Assembly (NCBI RefSeq): GCF_030247185.1
Contig: NC_080571.1
Location: 16,027,631-16,091,630 of the forward strand
Direction of reading: 5' to 3'
Origin: Malaya genurostris
Taxonomy: Eukaryota; Arthropoda; Insecta; Diptera; Culicidae
Length of the DNA: 64,000 nt
Position 1 is the first letter of the stretch. The number at the start of each line of letters is the position of its first letter. The translations under genes and the position numbers were made by a program. A model generated the notes under the pieces. That model ran no database searches and had not been told where the DNA came from. It saw only the letters and a list, made by a program, of their open reading frames with translations. Positions 47,499 through 57,574 of this stretch are shown piece by piece.

Positions 47499-47509
47499 GT
47501 CGAATCATC
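47499..47509 (+). other. candidate right target-site duplication
   Basis: GTCGAATCATC directly follows the LINE A tail and repeats the sequence at 35070-35080 and in every array unit. See the left site. Confidence 0.65.
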
Positions 47510-48265
47510 GACTGTCTTTCGACACAATCTTTCTATATACAAGCTGTATCGTCCATGTTTCGTGTTTTTGTTTCATTTTAATAGAAATCATTGTTGTTGG
47601 TGTTAACATTGATACGTTTGTACGACGACTGGCTAAGGCAAGAGTATTGTTTTAAGTTGAACGAGAAATTTGCACTGTTACACTTGAGCTTCACAGTAAA
47701 GTGAAGTCACAGTAAACATACACGACACTTCGAAAAATCAATGAGAGCTATTCTTTTGTGCCCAATTGAAGAGAATAAGCTCTTATGTCAATATCCAAAT
47801 AAAACAGACCTGTACAGATTGAACCAAATGAGGCCACATGCCAGTGAAAGCAAGCTATGTTTGTATAACAAGTTACTCGGTTACAGGAAGAGTGCATAGT
47901 TTCTAGCAACACTGTTCCAGGAATGTCAAAGTTTTACAGACAAGTAATTTCAGTCGGAAACGAAATGTGTAACAAAGTCGAAAGAAATTAAAATTAGCGA
48001 GATACGTGAGCAGAATTTAACATCAAATTAAATTTCATTCATTTCATAAGATTCGAATGCGAGATTTAATCAGTTAAAAGAAATGCTTCATTTCAGTACC
48101 AAGCGTTAGAAAACTGAAAATATTTGCTCTAGATTAGGGTTTTACTTTTATGGCCTCAGTAATAAAACCTTTCCGTTCCGCTTAAGAAGGGGATCAGACT
48201 ATGCACTCAGGCAGGATCATTTACAAACGCTGCGCGCTAGGCTTTTTTTAGACAACACGATGTAG
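47510..48265. other. no gene recognised; flank between LINE and gypsy element
   Basis: AT-rich sequence without an ORF of note. It ends in TGTAG then GAGG, the left target copy of the gypsy insertion. Confidence 0.4.
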
Positions 48266-48269
48266 GAGG

Positions 48270-49179
48270 TGTAATATGAGCATTTAAGAGTAAATCTTTC
48301 TCACACCCCAGACCACACGCACTTGACAAATTTCCAAAAGATGTAATATGAGCATGTAACACTAAATCTCCTCACACATTTCAGACCATGTAAAATATTC
48401 AAGATTAAATCTTTCCCACACTTCAGACCACACGCACTTGACAAATTTCCATAAAACACGTACTCGACAAATTTCCACTCGACACCATGTCATGAAACCC
48501 AGAAACCCACTTGAAATATAAACTTCACCTACATAAGGCGATTAAATTGTCAGCACTTACTTCGACTCAACGAAAACACCACAACAATAAATAAGGAAAC
48601 ATAAGCATCAAATATCACCCAAAAACAAAACAGTTATGTCATTTCCCGTTTCTCCACGTTCCACACCTCTCTCAAACAGTGCCATATGGCATGACCTAGA
48701 ATAACAGTAACCCAGGAAAACACACTGACTCTAACCGACACTCACGAGAGTTAAACCTGACTACTCTCAACCTCCCCTTTCTGTATCACACTCACACAGT
48801 TGCCTAGAAACATTACTCACTCTCTCCTACTCAAATACAATACAATGACCGAGAAATGTCATTGGTTAAATCAGATTTACGCTGCGCGTTCTAACTCCTC
48901 CCCCCTTGGATTTTTAGCAATCCATACTGTAAAATCCAATTAGCTAAGTTAGGAGAGGATAGGATATAAATAAGTGATTTTTAAATAAAGGAGGATCATT
49001 CGTTTAAAACTTGCTAGCCACTTGCTCTTCTTTTTCAATTTGAACTTGGTAACTTCGGTACGATTACTTTCACCATCATCCGTTCCGTACAGTCATATTC
49101 TTTGCACGGTTCGAAAACACTATTTAACGGTCGCCATTTAATAATAACTTTTCACGTAATGTGAAAAGTTATTATTAAA
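48270..49179 (+). repeat. 5' LTR of the gypsy element, carrying an inverted insertion
   Basis: It begins TGTAATATGAGC and matches the 3' LTR through 49010. Then 49011-49160 is extra: an inverted copy of the LTR end plus leader. The normal end GTGAAAAGTTATTATTAAA (49161-49179) follows. A TATAAATA box is at 48965-48972 and an AATAAA at 48984. The first 150 bp contain an internal duplication of the GTAATATGAGCAT...ACTTGACAAATTTCC segment. Confidence 0.92.
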
Positions 49180-49305
49180 TGGCGACCGTTAAATAGTGTT
49201 TTCGAACCGTGCAAAGAATATGACTGTACGGAACGGATGATGGTGAAAGTAATCGTACCGAAGTTACCAAGTTCAAATTGAAAAAGAAGAGCAAGTGGCT
49301 AGCAA
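49011..49305. repeat. perfect 145-bp inverted repeat with 5-bp spacer spanning the LTR/primer-site junction
   Basis: Arms 49011-49155 and 49161-49305 are exact reverse complements around GTAAT. The right arm is genuine element sequence (LTR end, primer site, leader); the left arm is the extra copy. The 3' LTR lacks it. See findings. Confidence 0.97.
49180..49189 (+). other. primer-binding site, tRNA-Arg type
   Basis: TGGCGACCGT directly follows the LTR end and is complementary to the 3' end of insect tRNA-Arg, the primer used by 412 and mdg1. An inverted copy lies in the left palindrome arm. Confidence 0.8.
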
Positions 49306-49427
49306 TAAATCGAATTCAATAACTGATAAACTGGTGGTGAAAGTAATCGTACCGAAGTTACCAAGTTAAAATTGAAAAAGAAGAGCAAGTGGCTAGCAAT
49401 AAATCGAATTCAATAACTGATAAACGA
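49240..49427. repeat. 94-bp direct duplication in the leader
   Basis: Two units start GGTGAAAGTAATCG at 49242 and 49336 and differ by about one base (AGTTCAAA versus AGTTAAAA). The first partly overlaps the right palindrome arm. Confidence 0.9.
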
Positions 49428-49552
49428 GTGTTTTGTGATGCAAAAAAAATGCAAATGACGATCGTTATTATCGTTAGTTAGTAACAGTTCGACTTTCGGT
49501 AATCGGTGCCCTTTTCATAGCAGAGAATAACCGGGAAACATCGTGCGACGTT

Positions 49553-49850
49553 AACTATGAACTACCCGAGATATTTTGTGACGCTGGGTGCAATTAATTG
49601 AATACTGATACTAGTTATGAACTACCCGAGAAATTTTGTGACGCTGGGTGCAATTAATTGAATACTGATACTAGTTATGAACTACCCGAGAAATTTTGTG
49701 ACGCTGGGTGCAGTTAATTGAATGCTGATATTAGTGATGAACTTCCCGAAAACGTTGTGTTGCTGGTTGCAGTTAATCGAATACCGATGTTGGTTATGAA
49801 TTTCCCGAAAACGTTGTGTTGCTGGTTACATTAATTGAATACTTAAGGTG
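49553..49850. repeat. 60-bp minisatellite, five units, in the gypsy leader
   Basis: Units start at ATGAACTACCCGAGA-like words (49557, 49617, 49677, 49737, 49796). The first three are nearly identical and the last two share a GAAAACGTTGTGTTGCTGGT variant. No coding frame spans it. Confidence 0.92.
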
Positions 49851-50078
49851 GATTTTTTTTTGTGTGCAAACAAAAATAAAACAAAACCGTGTGTCACCAA
49901 GGAGGGATCCGCTACAGCACAAGGAGACGACGACAACGCTCACACACGAGTACCTACAACGTGAGGACGAAATGGAAGTAAACCAAAGGTACTGTGCTTA
50001 AATTAAGAATTAGGGACAACTAGCTAGGCAAATATTGAGTTAAGACAAAACAACATTTGTGAATAGAGATAATAGAGG

Positions 50079-50261
50079 TTGGTTTTCGTCAGACACACAA
50101 TAGCCTCCCCGTCGAGGGAAACGGAAGGCATCGCACTCTGCGCGTTGGTAGGGATAGCAATAGGCTATCTGCTACTGAAAGGTCTAATAAAATTGCACAA
50201 ACAATATACAGAAAAAATAGCAATCAAGGCCGCACGTCAGGTACAATTGACCAACGTTTAA
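50079..50261 (+). CDS. small leader ORF with one predicted membrane segment
   Basis: About 60 codons, with a hydrophobic stretch GIALCALVGIAIGYLLLKG between charged ends (ASPSRETE before, KLHKQYTEK after). The second copy of this family (61208) shows the fuller start: ATG then GWFSSDETINN. Here a short deletion removed those codons, and the apparent start is TTG. The protein part after the deletion is nearly identical between copies. Short membrane ORFs upstream of gag are known in the mdg1/412 group of insect gypsy elements, but their role is not established. This copy is probably N-terminally damaged. Confidence 0.6.
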   Translation: MVFVRHTIASPSRETEGIALCALVGIAIGYLLLKGLIKLHKQYTEKIAIKAARQVQLTNV

Positions 50262-50297
50262 ATTTAGATTACGTATACAAACATTTTTTAGTCGACA

Positions 50298-50552
50298 ATG
50301 GAAAATTCTTATAACGACAAATGGCCTTTAACGGTCAAAGAGAAATTAAATGAAATTAAAATTCGTGCCGAGGAAAAACGCAAACAGGCGATTCCCGACA
50401 AACACAAATGTGGTTACGCATGTATATTCATGTCTAGAAAACTGCATACTATATCTTATAATTGCGAAAGGAATGATTTTTTCTTAAAAAAAAAAAAGAT
50501 AAAAATAATACAAAATTTTTTAATATGTAAAAAAAAAATTTTTTTTATGTAA
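50298..50552 (+). CDS. second small ORF before gag, Lys-rich
   Basis: It starts ATG GAA AAT and encodes about 65 meaningful residues (YNDKWPLTVKEKLNEIKI, then CGYACIFMSRKLHT) before running into a Lys/Phe tail made by A- and T-runs. The other copy at 61674-61874 keeps the same residues with a few substitutions, including the two Cys. It may be the true N-terminus of gag cut off by the A-runs near 50490, or a separate protein. The distance to gag is about 30 bp. Confidence 0.55.
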   Translation: MENSYNDKWPLTVKEKLNEIKIRAEEKRKQAIPDKHKCGYACIFMSRKLHTISYNCERNDFFLKKKKIKIIQNFLICKKKIFFM

Positions 50553-50580
50553 ATGTTATATATATCCAAGCGAAAATGAA

Positions 50581-51833
50581 ATGCAAAATTATAAGGAGCT
50601 AGAAAAACTCCACATTTACGTAAAAAAGTCTATCAACACGAAACTATCAGAAAAATTACTCGAAGAAAAATTGAATCGATGCCAAGAATTAAAAATCGAC
50701 CTTGAAAATTTATTTATAAAGCAACAAGAAATTATCGACGACAAGACTTTTCACAACTTAGTAAAAAATACGAGACTGTGGACAGACGAAATTTGCGAAA
50801 TAATAAAATTTAAACTCGCATGCATTAGAGCAACCAAAAACGACACAATGACACAAACAACAACCCCGTTTGACTTACGTCAGGCGACGGCTCTTATCCA
50901 ACCTTACGATGGTTCTCCCGAGAACCTATACACATTTATTGACTCAGCTAGATTGCTGAATGAGTTAGTTCTGCCAGACCACATGGCCATGGCAATAAAA
51001 GTTCTAAAAACCAGACTGTCCGGAAAAGCCAGACAAGGCATCCCTGAAACAGTCAATACAATCAATAATTTGATACAACTAGTCGAAGAAAGGTGCAAAA
51101 CCACGACCACTCCCGAAAGTATAATAGCGAAAATAAACACCTTAAAACAGAAAAACTCAATAAACAGTTTTGCGATGAAATTGAAACCCTCTGCACGAAA
51201 CTCGAAAATACCTATGTCGAGCAAAAAATCTCACTACCAGTGGCAAAATCAATGAGCACTAAGATAGGGGTAAACGCTCTAATAAAAGGGTGTAACAACA
51301 CCGAATTAAAAATAATTCTCAAAGCTGGTAATTTCAGCAACATAAGAGAAGCAAACCAGAAAGCACAAGAATTGGGTACAGACGAAATAACCCACTCCCA
51401 AATAATGCACTCACGTTTTGTTCAACAGCACCAACAACGTGGGAATAATTTTAATAGAGGGGCAAGACAATATAATGCAACCAGATATCCAGTGCAATAC
51501 AATAGGTATCCACAAAAACAATTATTTCATAATAATAGAAATAATTATAACCATAATAATTTTAATAATAATTTCAACCATAATAATTTTAATGCAAATA
51601 ATCAAGAATTCCGGCATGAAGGTAATATGCGGAATACAACCAATTACCGTGGAAGACCCCGCAGAGATGGTCAATACCACGAAAATTTCCGAAGGAACGG
51701 GAACAACAGAATATTATTAACCAACGAGGAACAGACGGAAAATGCCTCACAAAATGAAACATTAAATATAATACCACGTCAGTACGAACAAGTACAAAAT
51801 AATAACCAATACTCAATGAACGAAAATTTTTAA
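50581..51833 (+). pseudogene. gypsy gag with one frameshift
   Basis: The first frame (50581 to about 51150) has a coiled N-terminus (KLSEKLLEEKLNRCQEL) and capsid-like helices (TALIQPYDGSPENLYTFIDS, IPETVNTINNLI). The second frame (from about 51145 to 51833) continues with CDEIETLCTKLENTYVEQK and an Asn/Arg/Gly-rich, basic C-terminus (RGNNFNRGARQY, repeated NHNNFN). No CCHC knuckle is seen; the basic Asn-rich tail may bind RNA instead. The shift lies in the A-rich run at 51143-51158 and is best explained by a 1-bp indel, although programmed shifting cannot be excluded. Confidence 0.85.
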
Positions 51834-51841
51834 GAAAGACC

Positions 51842-54046
51842 TTGTATACCATGAATATACACGCCGCTAATTTTATCAAAGTAGGTATAAGAATGACAAA
51901 TTCAATATGCACATTTATTATAGATTCAGGTGCAGATATATCAGTATTTAAAGCAAACAAAATATCTCCACAACAACCAATCAATATAAATAATAAAATT
52001 AAACTTACCGGAATTACCGATGGCGAGATAGAAACCATCGCATCGACAGAAACAGAATTAATATTTAACAACGAAGTTTCTATTAAACATAGATTCCACC
52101 TAGTAAGCCCAAATTTTCCTATTTCTACAGATGGCATCTTAGGTAGAGATTTCCTCTCGGCTCATAAATGCCTAATAGATTATGAATGTTGGATATTAAA
52201 CTTTACAATTAACAATATTCCAATAGCAATACCGATTCAAGATACAATCGATAAAAACTACATTATACCAGGAAGATGCGAAGTTATCAGAATAATGCAA
52301 AATTTAAATATCAGTGAGGACATGGTACTACACTCACAGGAAATTAAACAAGGGTTATTTTGCGCAAGCGCAATTATTTCACCACAAAACCAATTCGTAA
52401 AATTTATGAATACTACTGACAAACCTATAAAGGTCAGCCAATCAGAATTAAAGCCAATTTTAGAACCTCTAAGTAAGTACACAATTTTGAAAAACAACAT
52501 GTACAAAAATAACACTAGAAAAAACAAAGTCCTAACTGGACTCGATTTAAGCAATGTACCCATATACGCTAAAAACAGCCTGGAAAAATTAATTTAAAAT
52601 TATTCTGATATATTTTGCTTATCAGACGAACCAGTTTCGTCAAACAATTTTTATTCACAAAATATTGAACTGAGCGATAGAGTCCCAGTATACATTCCAA
52701 ACTACAAAACGATTCACTCACAAAGCAACGAAATTGCAACACAAGTAAACAAAATGTTGAGAGATGATATTATCGAACCATCCATATCACCATATAACAA
52801 TCCAATTTTACTAGTCCCGAAAAAATCAGAAAACAATAATACAAAATGGAGATTAGTAGTTGATTTCCGGCAACTTAACAAAAAAATATTAGCCGATAAA
52901 TTCCCACTGCCAAGAATTGATGCTATCCTAGATCAGCTTGGTAGAGCAAAATATTTTACAACTCTGGATTTAATGTCAGGATTCCATCAAATACCCTTAG
53001 AAGTAAACTCCAGGAAACTTACAGCATTTTCAACCCAATCCGGTCACTTTCAATTTAAAAGATTACCGTTTGGTTTAAATATCAGTCCAAACAGTTTTCA
53101 AAGAATGATGACAATCGCAATGTCAGGATTAACACCTGAGCATGCTTTTGTATATATAGATGATATTATAGTAGTTGGATGCTCAATTCAACACCACCTT
53201 CAGAATTTAGAGAAAGTTTTTGAACGCATTAGGAAGTACAACCTTAAATTAAACCTCAATAAGTGTAAATTTTTTAATACAGAAGTAACATATTTAGGGC
53301 ACAAAATTACAGACAAAGGAATACTACCGGATAGTAATAAATACGAAGCAATAAAAAATTATCCTACGCCAACAAGTAGCGACGACGTGCGAAGATTCGT
53401 TGCCTTTTGCAACTATTACAGAAAATTCGTCCCAAATTTCGCAACCATAGCCTACCCATTAAACCAGCTACTAAAGAAAAACCAGAAATTTTCATGGACA
53501 TTAGAATGCCAGCATGCTTTTGTAACCTTAAAATCCTTCTTAATGTCACTAAAACTTCTACAATACCCAGATTTTAACGAACAATTTATTTTAACCACAG
53601 ACGCCTCAGACGTTGGATGTGGTGCAGTTTTATCACAAATAATTAATGGCAATGACTTACCAATAGCATTTGCCAGCAAAAGCTTTACACCCGGAGAAAA
53701 AAATAAATCAGTAATTTTGAAAGAATTGACAGCAATACACTGGTCAATTAATTACTTTAAGTCCTACCTATATGGATGCAAATTTACTATACGAACGGAT
53801 CACAGACCGTTAGTATTTCTATTTAATATGAAAAACCCAACCTCCAAATTAACTAGAATGAGGTTAGATTTAGAGGAATTTGAATTTAATATAGAATATA
53901 TCCAAGGTAAAAGTAACGTTGCAGCCGATGCGTTATCACGCATAATAATGTCTTCCGATGAATTAAAGGCAAATAGTATTTTGATGGTTAATACAAGGTC
54001 AATGTCAAGAAAACAAGAACTAATAAAAAAGAACAAGATAAATTAA
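51842..54046 (+). pseudogene. gypsy pol: protease, reverse transcriptase, RNase H, one in-frame stop
   Basis: One frame from 51842 to 54044 is interrupted only by TAA at 52595-52597. Protease: FIIDSGADISVF (DSG at residues 28-30) and ILGRDF. After the stop the frame continues through a linker into the RT. Counting from 52754, FTTLDLMSGFHQI contains Asp72, FKRLPFGL follows, and the catalytic YIDD is at 134-137. The RNase H has TTDASDVGCGAVL (Asp283), KELTAI and the DHRPL/ALSRI end. Apart from the stop, all catalytic residues of the three enzymes are present. It overlaps neither gag (8 bp downstream of its stop) nor integrase (about 110 bp upstream). Confidence 0.92.
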
Positions 54047-54054
54047 ATAATACC

Positions 54055-55431
54055 AAAAATACTAACTATAAGAATAATTTAAGCAATAATCCTTGCATCA
54101 ACAGTGAGTCTGATCAACTCTCTGTTTATTCAACGGAAACTCCTAGCGAAGTAAGAAACTTATTGAAAATGAGGTGTTTTCTCGAAAATAACCACATTAT
54201 AATTGATACATATCAAGGGATACAAATACAAAAACCGATGCATCGTGTAATTACAGAAATAAGAGATATCAGACAAACACTCGTGTTTGCAATATCCAAA
54301 TATGAAGAAGAAATGAGAAAATTAAAAGTTAGCAGAGTAGCAATCTCTTGCAATGATAAAATATTTGAAATGGTACCTATGGAAATGTTTAAAGGTCTCG
54401 TCCTAAAAACAATTAAAACATTACAAATTATTATCTACAAACCACCGAAGTTTATTAGTAAACCTCAGGAAATACAAACAATATTAAAGAATCACCATGA
54501 ATTACCAACAGGAGGACACATCGGACAAAACAGATTGTACCTCAAATTAAGAGAAATATACACATGGAAATTTATGAAAAGTTCAATTGCTAATTTCATC
54601 AAGGCCTGTGAAATTTGCAAAAAGAATAAAATTATTAAACATACTAAAGAAAAATTACAAATTACTAATACACCTAACAAACCATTTGAAGTAGTGGCAA
54701 TCGATACTGTTGGACCATCACCCAAAACAATCCATAATAATAGATACGCTGTAAGCATACAGTGTGAATTAACCAAATACGTTGTATATATACCTATTCC
54801 AACCAAAGAAGCTAACATCGTAGCTAAAGCGTTAGTAGAAAATTTCATTTTAACTTACGGTAAATTTCTTGAGTTAAAAACCGACAGAGGAACCGAATAT
54901 AAAAACGAGGTTCTAGAACAAATTTGCAAATTGTTAAAAATTAAACAAACCTTTTCGACAGCTTATCATCCTCAGACAATTGGTTCTTTGGAAAGAAATC
55001 ACAGATGCCTCAACGAGTTTCTGCGATCTTTTATCAACGAACATCAATCTGACTGGGATGATTGGTTACAATACTATGCATTTTCATATAACACAACACC
55101 ACACTCAGATCATGGGTATACACCCTACGAACTAGTTTTCGGCGTAAAAGCCAGACTACCACAAGAAATTTATCCAGACAAAATTGAACCGATATATAAT
55201 TTCGAAATGTACAATAAAGAATTACAATACCGACTACACAAATCACACGAAATAGCAAACAAACATTTAATACACCAAAAAGAATTCAGAAAATCAACAA
55301 CAGATCACCTATGCAATCCGATAGAAATACAATTGAACGACATAGTGTATCTACAAAACGAAAATAGACGCAAACTAGATCCATTTTATATTGGTCCATT
55401 TAAAGTTACACAACTTCAAGATTCAAATTAA
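54055..55431 (+). CDS. gypsy integrase, separated from RT by a frameshift
   Basis: The frame is open from about 54055; the first Met is at 54163, giving 422 residues. The zinc-binding domain has HHELPTGGH and CEICKKN (H112, H119, C149, C152). The core triad is Asp181 (AIDTVGP), Asp241 (TDRGTEYKN) and Glu277 (IGSLERN), spaced D-35-E. The C-terminal part has the GPF-type end LDPFYIGPFKV. It is full length for gypsy integrases. The upstream RT frame ends in an AAAAAAG-rich stretch at 54027-54046, where a 1-bp indel moved the frame. The domain itself is intact. Confidence 0.92.
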   Translation, partial: KNTNYKNNLSNNPCINSESDQLSVYSTETPSEVRNLLKMRCFLENNHIIIDTYQGIQIQKPMHRVITEIRDIRQTLVFAISKYEEEMRKLKVSRVAISCNDKIFEMVPMEMFKGLVLKTIKTLQIIIYKPPKFISKPQEIQTILKNHHELPTGGHIGQNRLYLKLREIYTWKFMKSSIANFIKACEICKKNKIIKHTKEKLQITNTPNKPFEVVAIDTVGPSPKTIHNNRYAVSIQCELTKYVVYIPIPTKEANIVAKALVENFILTYGKFLELKTDRGTEYKNEVLEQICKLLKIKQTFSTAYHPQTIGSLERNHRCLNEFLRSFINEHQSDWDDWLQYYAFSYNTTPHSDHGYTPYELVFGVKARLPQEIYPDKIEPIYNFEMYNKELQYRLHKSHEIANKHLIHQKEFRKSTTDHLCNPIEIQLNDIVYLQNENRRKLDPFYIGPFKVTQLQDSN

Positions 55432-55773
55432 ATACAAAATTTACAGTCAAAAGAAAAAACCATTGTTCACAAAAATAGTCTCATCAAAGCATAAAATACA
55501 AAATTGTAACATCAAACTTTTAGAATTAAGATTCAGATACCGAGCTTAACACCACGTAAAACAAAAAAAAAAAGAGAAAAATCAAAGAATAATTGCCGTG
55601 GGCGTAAGTGAAGTTTTACTCAGCTTCTCTGAGAAAAACTGTAAAATTCGGTTATTTTAGCTATAAGAAAAACTCTGTAATATACGTTAAAATTGTTAGG
55701 GAGTTCGAACGCAACGGTAAACTAATCCCATAAAGCACTACAGAATGATTTCCCTTCGTTACATCATTCTTCC
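55432..55773. other. non-coding region between integrase and 3' LTR
   Basis: No env-like ORF: no signal peptide or transmembrane segment in any frame. AT-rich. Confidence 0.6.
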
Positions 55774-55786
55774 AAAAGGGGGATGA
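55774..55786 (+). other. polypurine tract
   Basis: AAAAGGGGGATGA immediately precedes the 3' LTR, as needed to prime plus-strand DNA synthesis. Confidence 0.8.
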
Positions 55787-56550
55787 TGTAATATGAGCAT
55801 TTAAGACTAAATCTTTCTCACACCCCAGACCACACGCACTTGACAAATTTCCAAAAGATGTAATATGAGCATGTAACACTAAATCTCCTCACACATTTCA
55901 GACCATGTAAAATATTCAAAATTAAATCTTTCCCACACTTCAGACCACACGCACTTGACAAATTTCCATAAAACACGTACTCGACAAATTTCCACTCGAC
56001 ACCATGTCATGAAACCCAGAAACCCACTTGAAATATAAACTTCACCTACATAAGGCGATTAAATTGTCAGCACTTACTTCGACTCAACGAAAACACCACA
56101 ACAATAAATAAGGAAACATAAGCATCAAATATCACCCAAAAACAAAACAGTTATGTCATTTCCCGTTTCTCCACGTTCCACACCTCTCTCAAACAGTGCC
56201 ATATGGCATGACCTAGAATAACAGTAACCCAGGAAAACACACTGACTCTAACCGACACTCACGAGAGTTAAACCTGACTACTCTCAACCTCCCCTTTCTG
56301 TATCACACTCACACACTTGCCTAGAAACATTACTCACTCTCTCCTACTCAAATACAATACAATGACCGAGACATGTCATTGGTTAAATCAGATTTACGCT
56401 GCGCGTTCTAACTCCTCCCCCCGGATTTTTAGCAATCCATACTGTAAAATCCAATTAGCTAAGTTAGGAGAGGATAGGATATAAATAAGTGATTTTTAAA
56501 TAAAGGAGGATCATTCGTTTAAAACTCTAACGTGAAAAGTTATTATTAAA
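55787..56550 (+). repeat. 3' LTR of the gypsy element
   Basis: 764 bp from TGTAATATGAGC to TTATTATTAAA. It is colinear with the 5' LTR except that it has TCTAAC where the 5' LTR has the 150-bp inverted insertion. Followed by GAGG. Confidence 0.93.
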
Positions 56551-56554
56551 GAGG

Positions 56555-57145
56555 TAAACAAGCTGCGTAAGATAAGCAGGTAGAAAAATATGCAAAACCA
56601 TATGCGCGCATATGCATAGCTAGGGACGCGGACGAACCGCCAGGACTCCCGATGTGGGATAGAAAAAGAAAACAGTAATACGTTGCGTCATATGTTGCGC
56701 AACATTCTAATTCTATGCAACACTTTTTTCATTATAAATAGTTTGTAGAAATTGTTAATAAATCAGTATACCATCAGTGACTACCGTGTGCGTATGCTCG
56801 CGTGTAGTGAATATCACATTCAATTCTTCATGTTCGACACTGTCGCAAGTTATACTTTAGCTCTAGTCTGGAGCAAATCAAGACTTGCTGATTTTAGTGT
56901 CTAACCTCTGCCCACTGAAATAGGTTGAGTTTAGGTCAAAGCCATTTTCCTCGATTGGACTCTGGCCGGAAACCCGTAGCGATCCAAGTTTATTAGTGGA
57001 GAGGCTGTCAGTTCCGAACTGTCGACTAAATCACAAAGCTGAGCTAATCTGTTAGCAGTTAGAGTTTGGTGAGCTGACTTAGCATGCCAAGATATAATTG
57101 CTGGACTGAAGAATTACGCCTTAGCGAACATTGGAGGCTCCGGCG
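56555..57145 (+). promoter_or_regulatory. BEL-Pao LTR-like sequence with core promoter
   Basis: TATAAATA at 56733-56740 is followed 30 bp later by the initiator TCAGT (56763) and overlapped by AATAAA (56758). Downstream, TTGGAGGCTCCGGCGAGAT (about 57129-57147) could be the primer site. A gag start follows 430 bp later on the same strand. LTR limits are not firmly set. Confidence 0.45.
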
Positions 57146-57574
57146 AGATACGTTATGTTTGTGAGTTAGTTTAGCCAGTTTGGGCAAGTAGTAGTGAAGT
57201 TTTATCAGAGTTGTAGGAAGTATAGAAAGTGAATTCGACGATCACCATAATCACGCCGCAGTGGAAGACTTCCTAGGTAATTGAAGGAGCAGGAAGAGGG
57301 TTTCATCTTTCTCTGTATGTTTTTAGAACAGCTGTTTGGTGAGTGTCCTTACAATGTATATATATTAAATTGTGCCTTGGTTGAGTCTTGGTTGCCACAG
57401 CTGAGAGCGGAAGTATTCAAGCGTAGTCGGCAACGACTTGAATTTAAATCTTGAATATCTAACGATAAGAATTCTTGGATTTTCGCTCATCGTAGTAAAA
57501 CGATTCAGATTCGATTCAGTGCACAAGTGGTGCCGGATACTTGTATTGGCAACACAGTATCTTAAGTTATAAGC

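Larger units (their letters stand above)
48266..56554 (+). mobile_element. near-complete Ty3/gypsy LTR retrotransposon with 4-bp target duplication
   Basis: GAGG flanks both outer ends (48266-48269, 56551-56554). The order is LTR, tRNA-Arg primer site, long repetitive leader, two small ORFs, gag, protease-RT-RNase H, integrase, polypurine tract, LTR. There is no env. The primer site and gag/pol layout fit the mdg1/412 group. By eye the LTRs differ by four substitutions and one 2-bp indel over about 740 shared bases, so the insertion is fairly young. Gag, pol and the pol/integrase link nevertheless carry three frame lesions. Confidence 0.93.

Noticed and set aside
51143..51158. Programmed gag frameshift
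   Set aside because: It lies in the middle of gag rather than at the gag-pol border, so an indel in the A-rich run is more likely; not fully excluded.
55432..55786. Possible env gene in the gypsy element
   Set aside because: Too short and without signal peptide or membrane segment.
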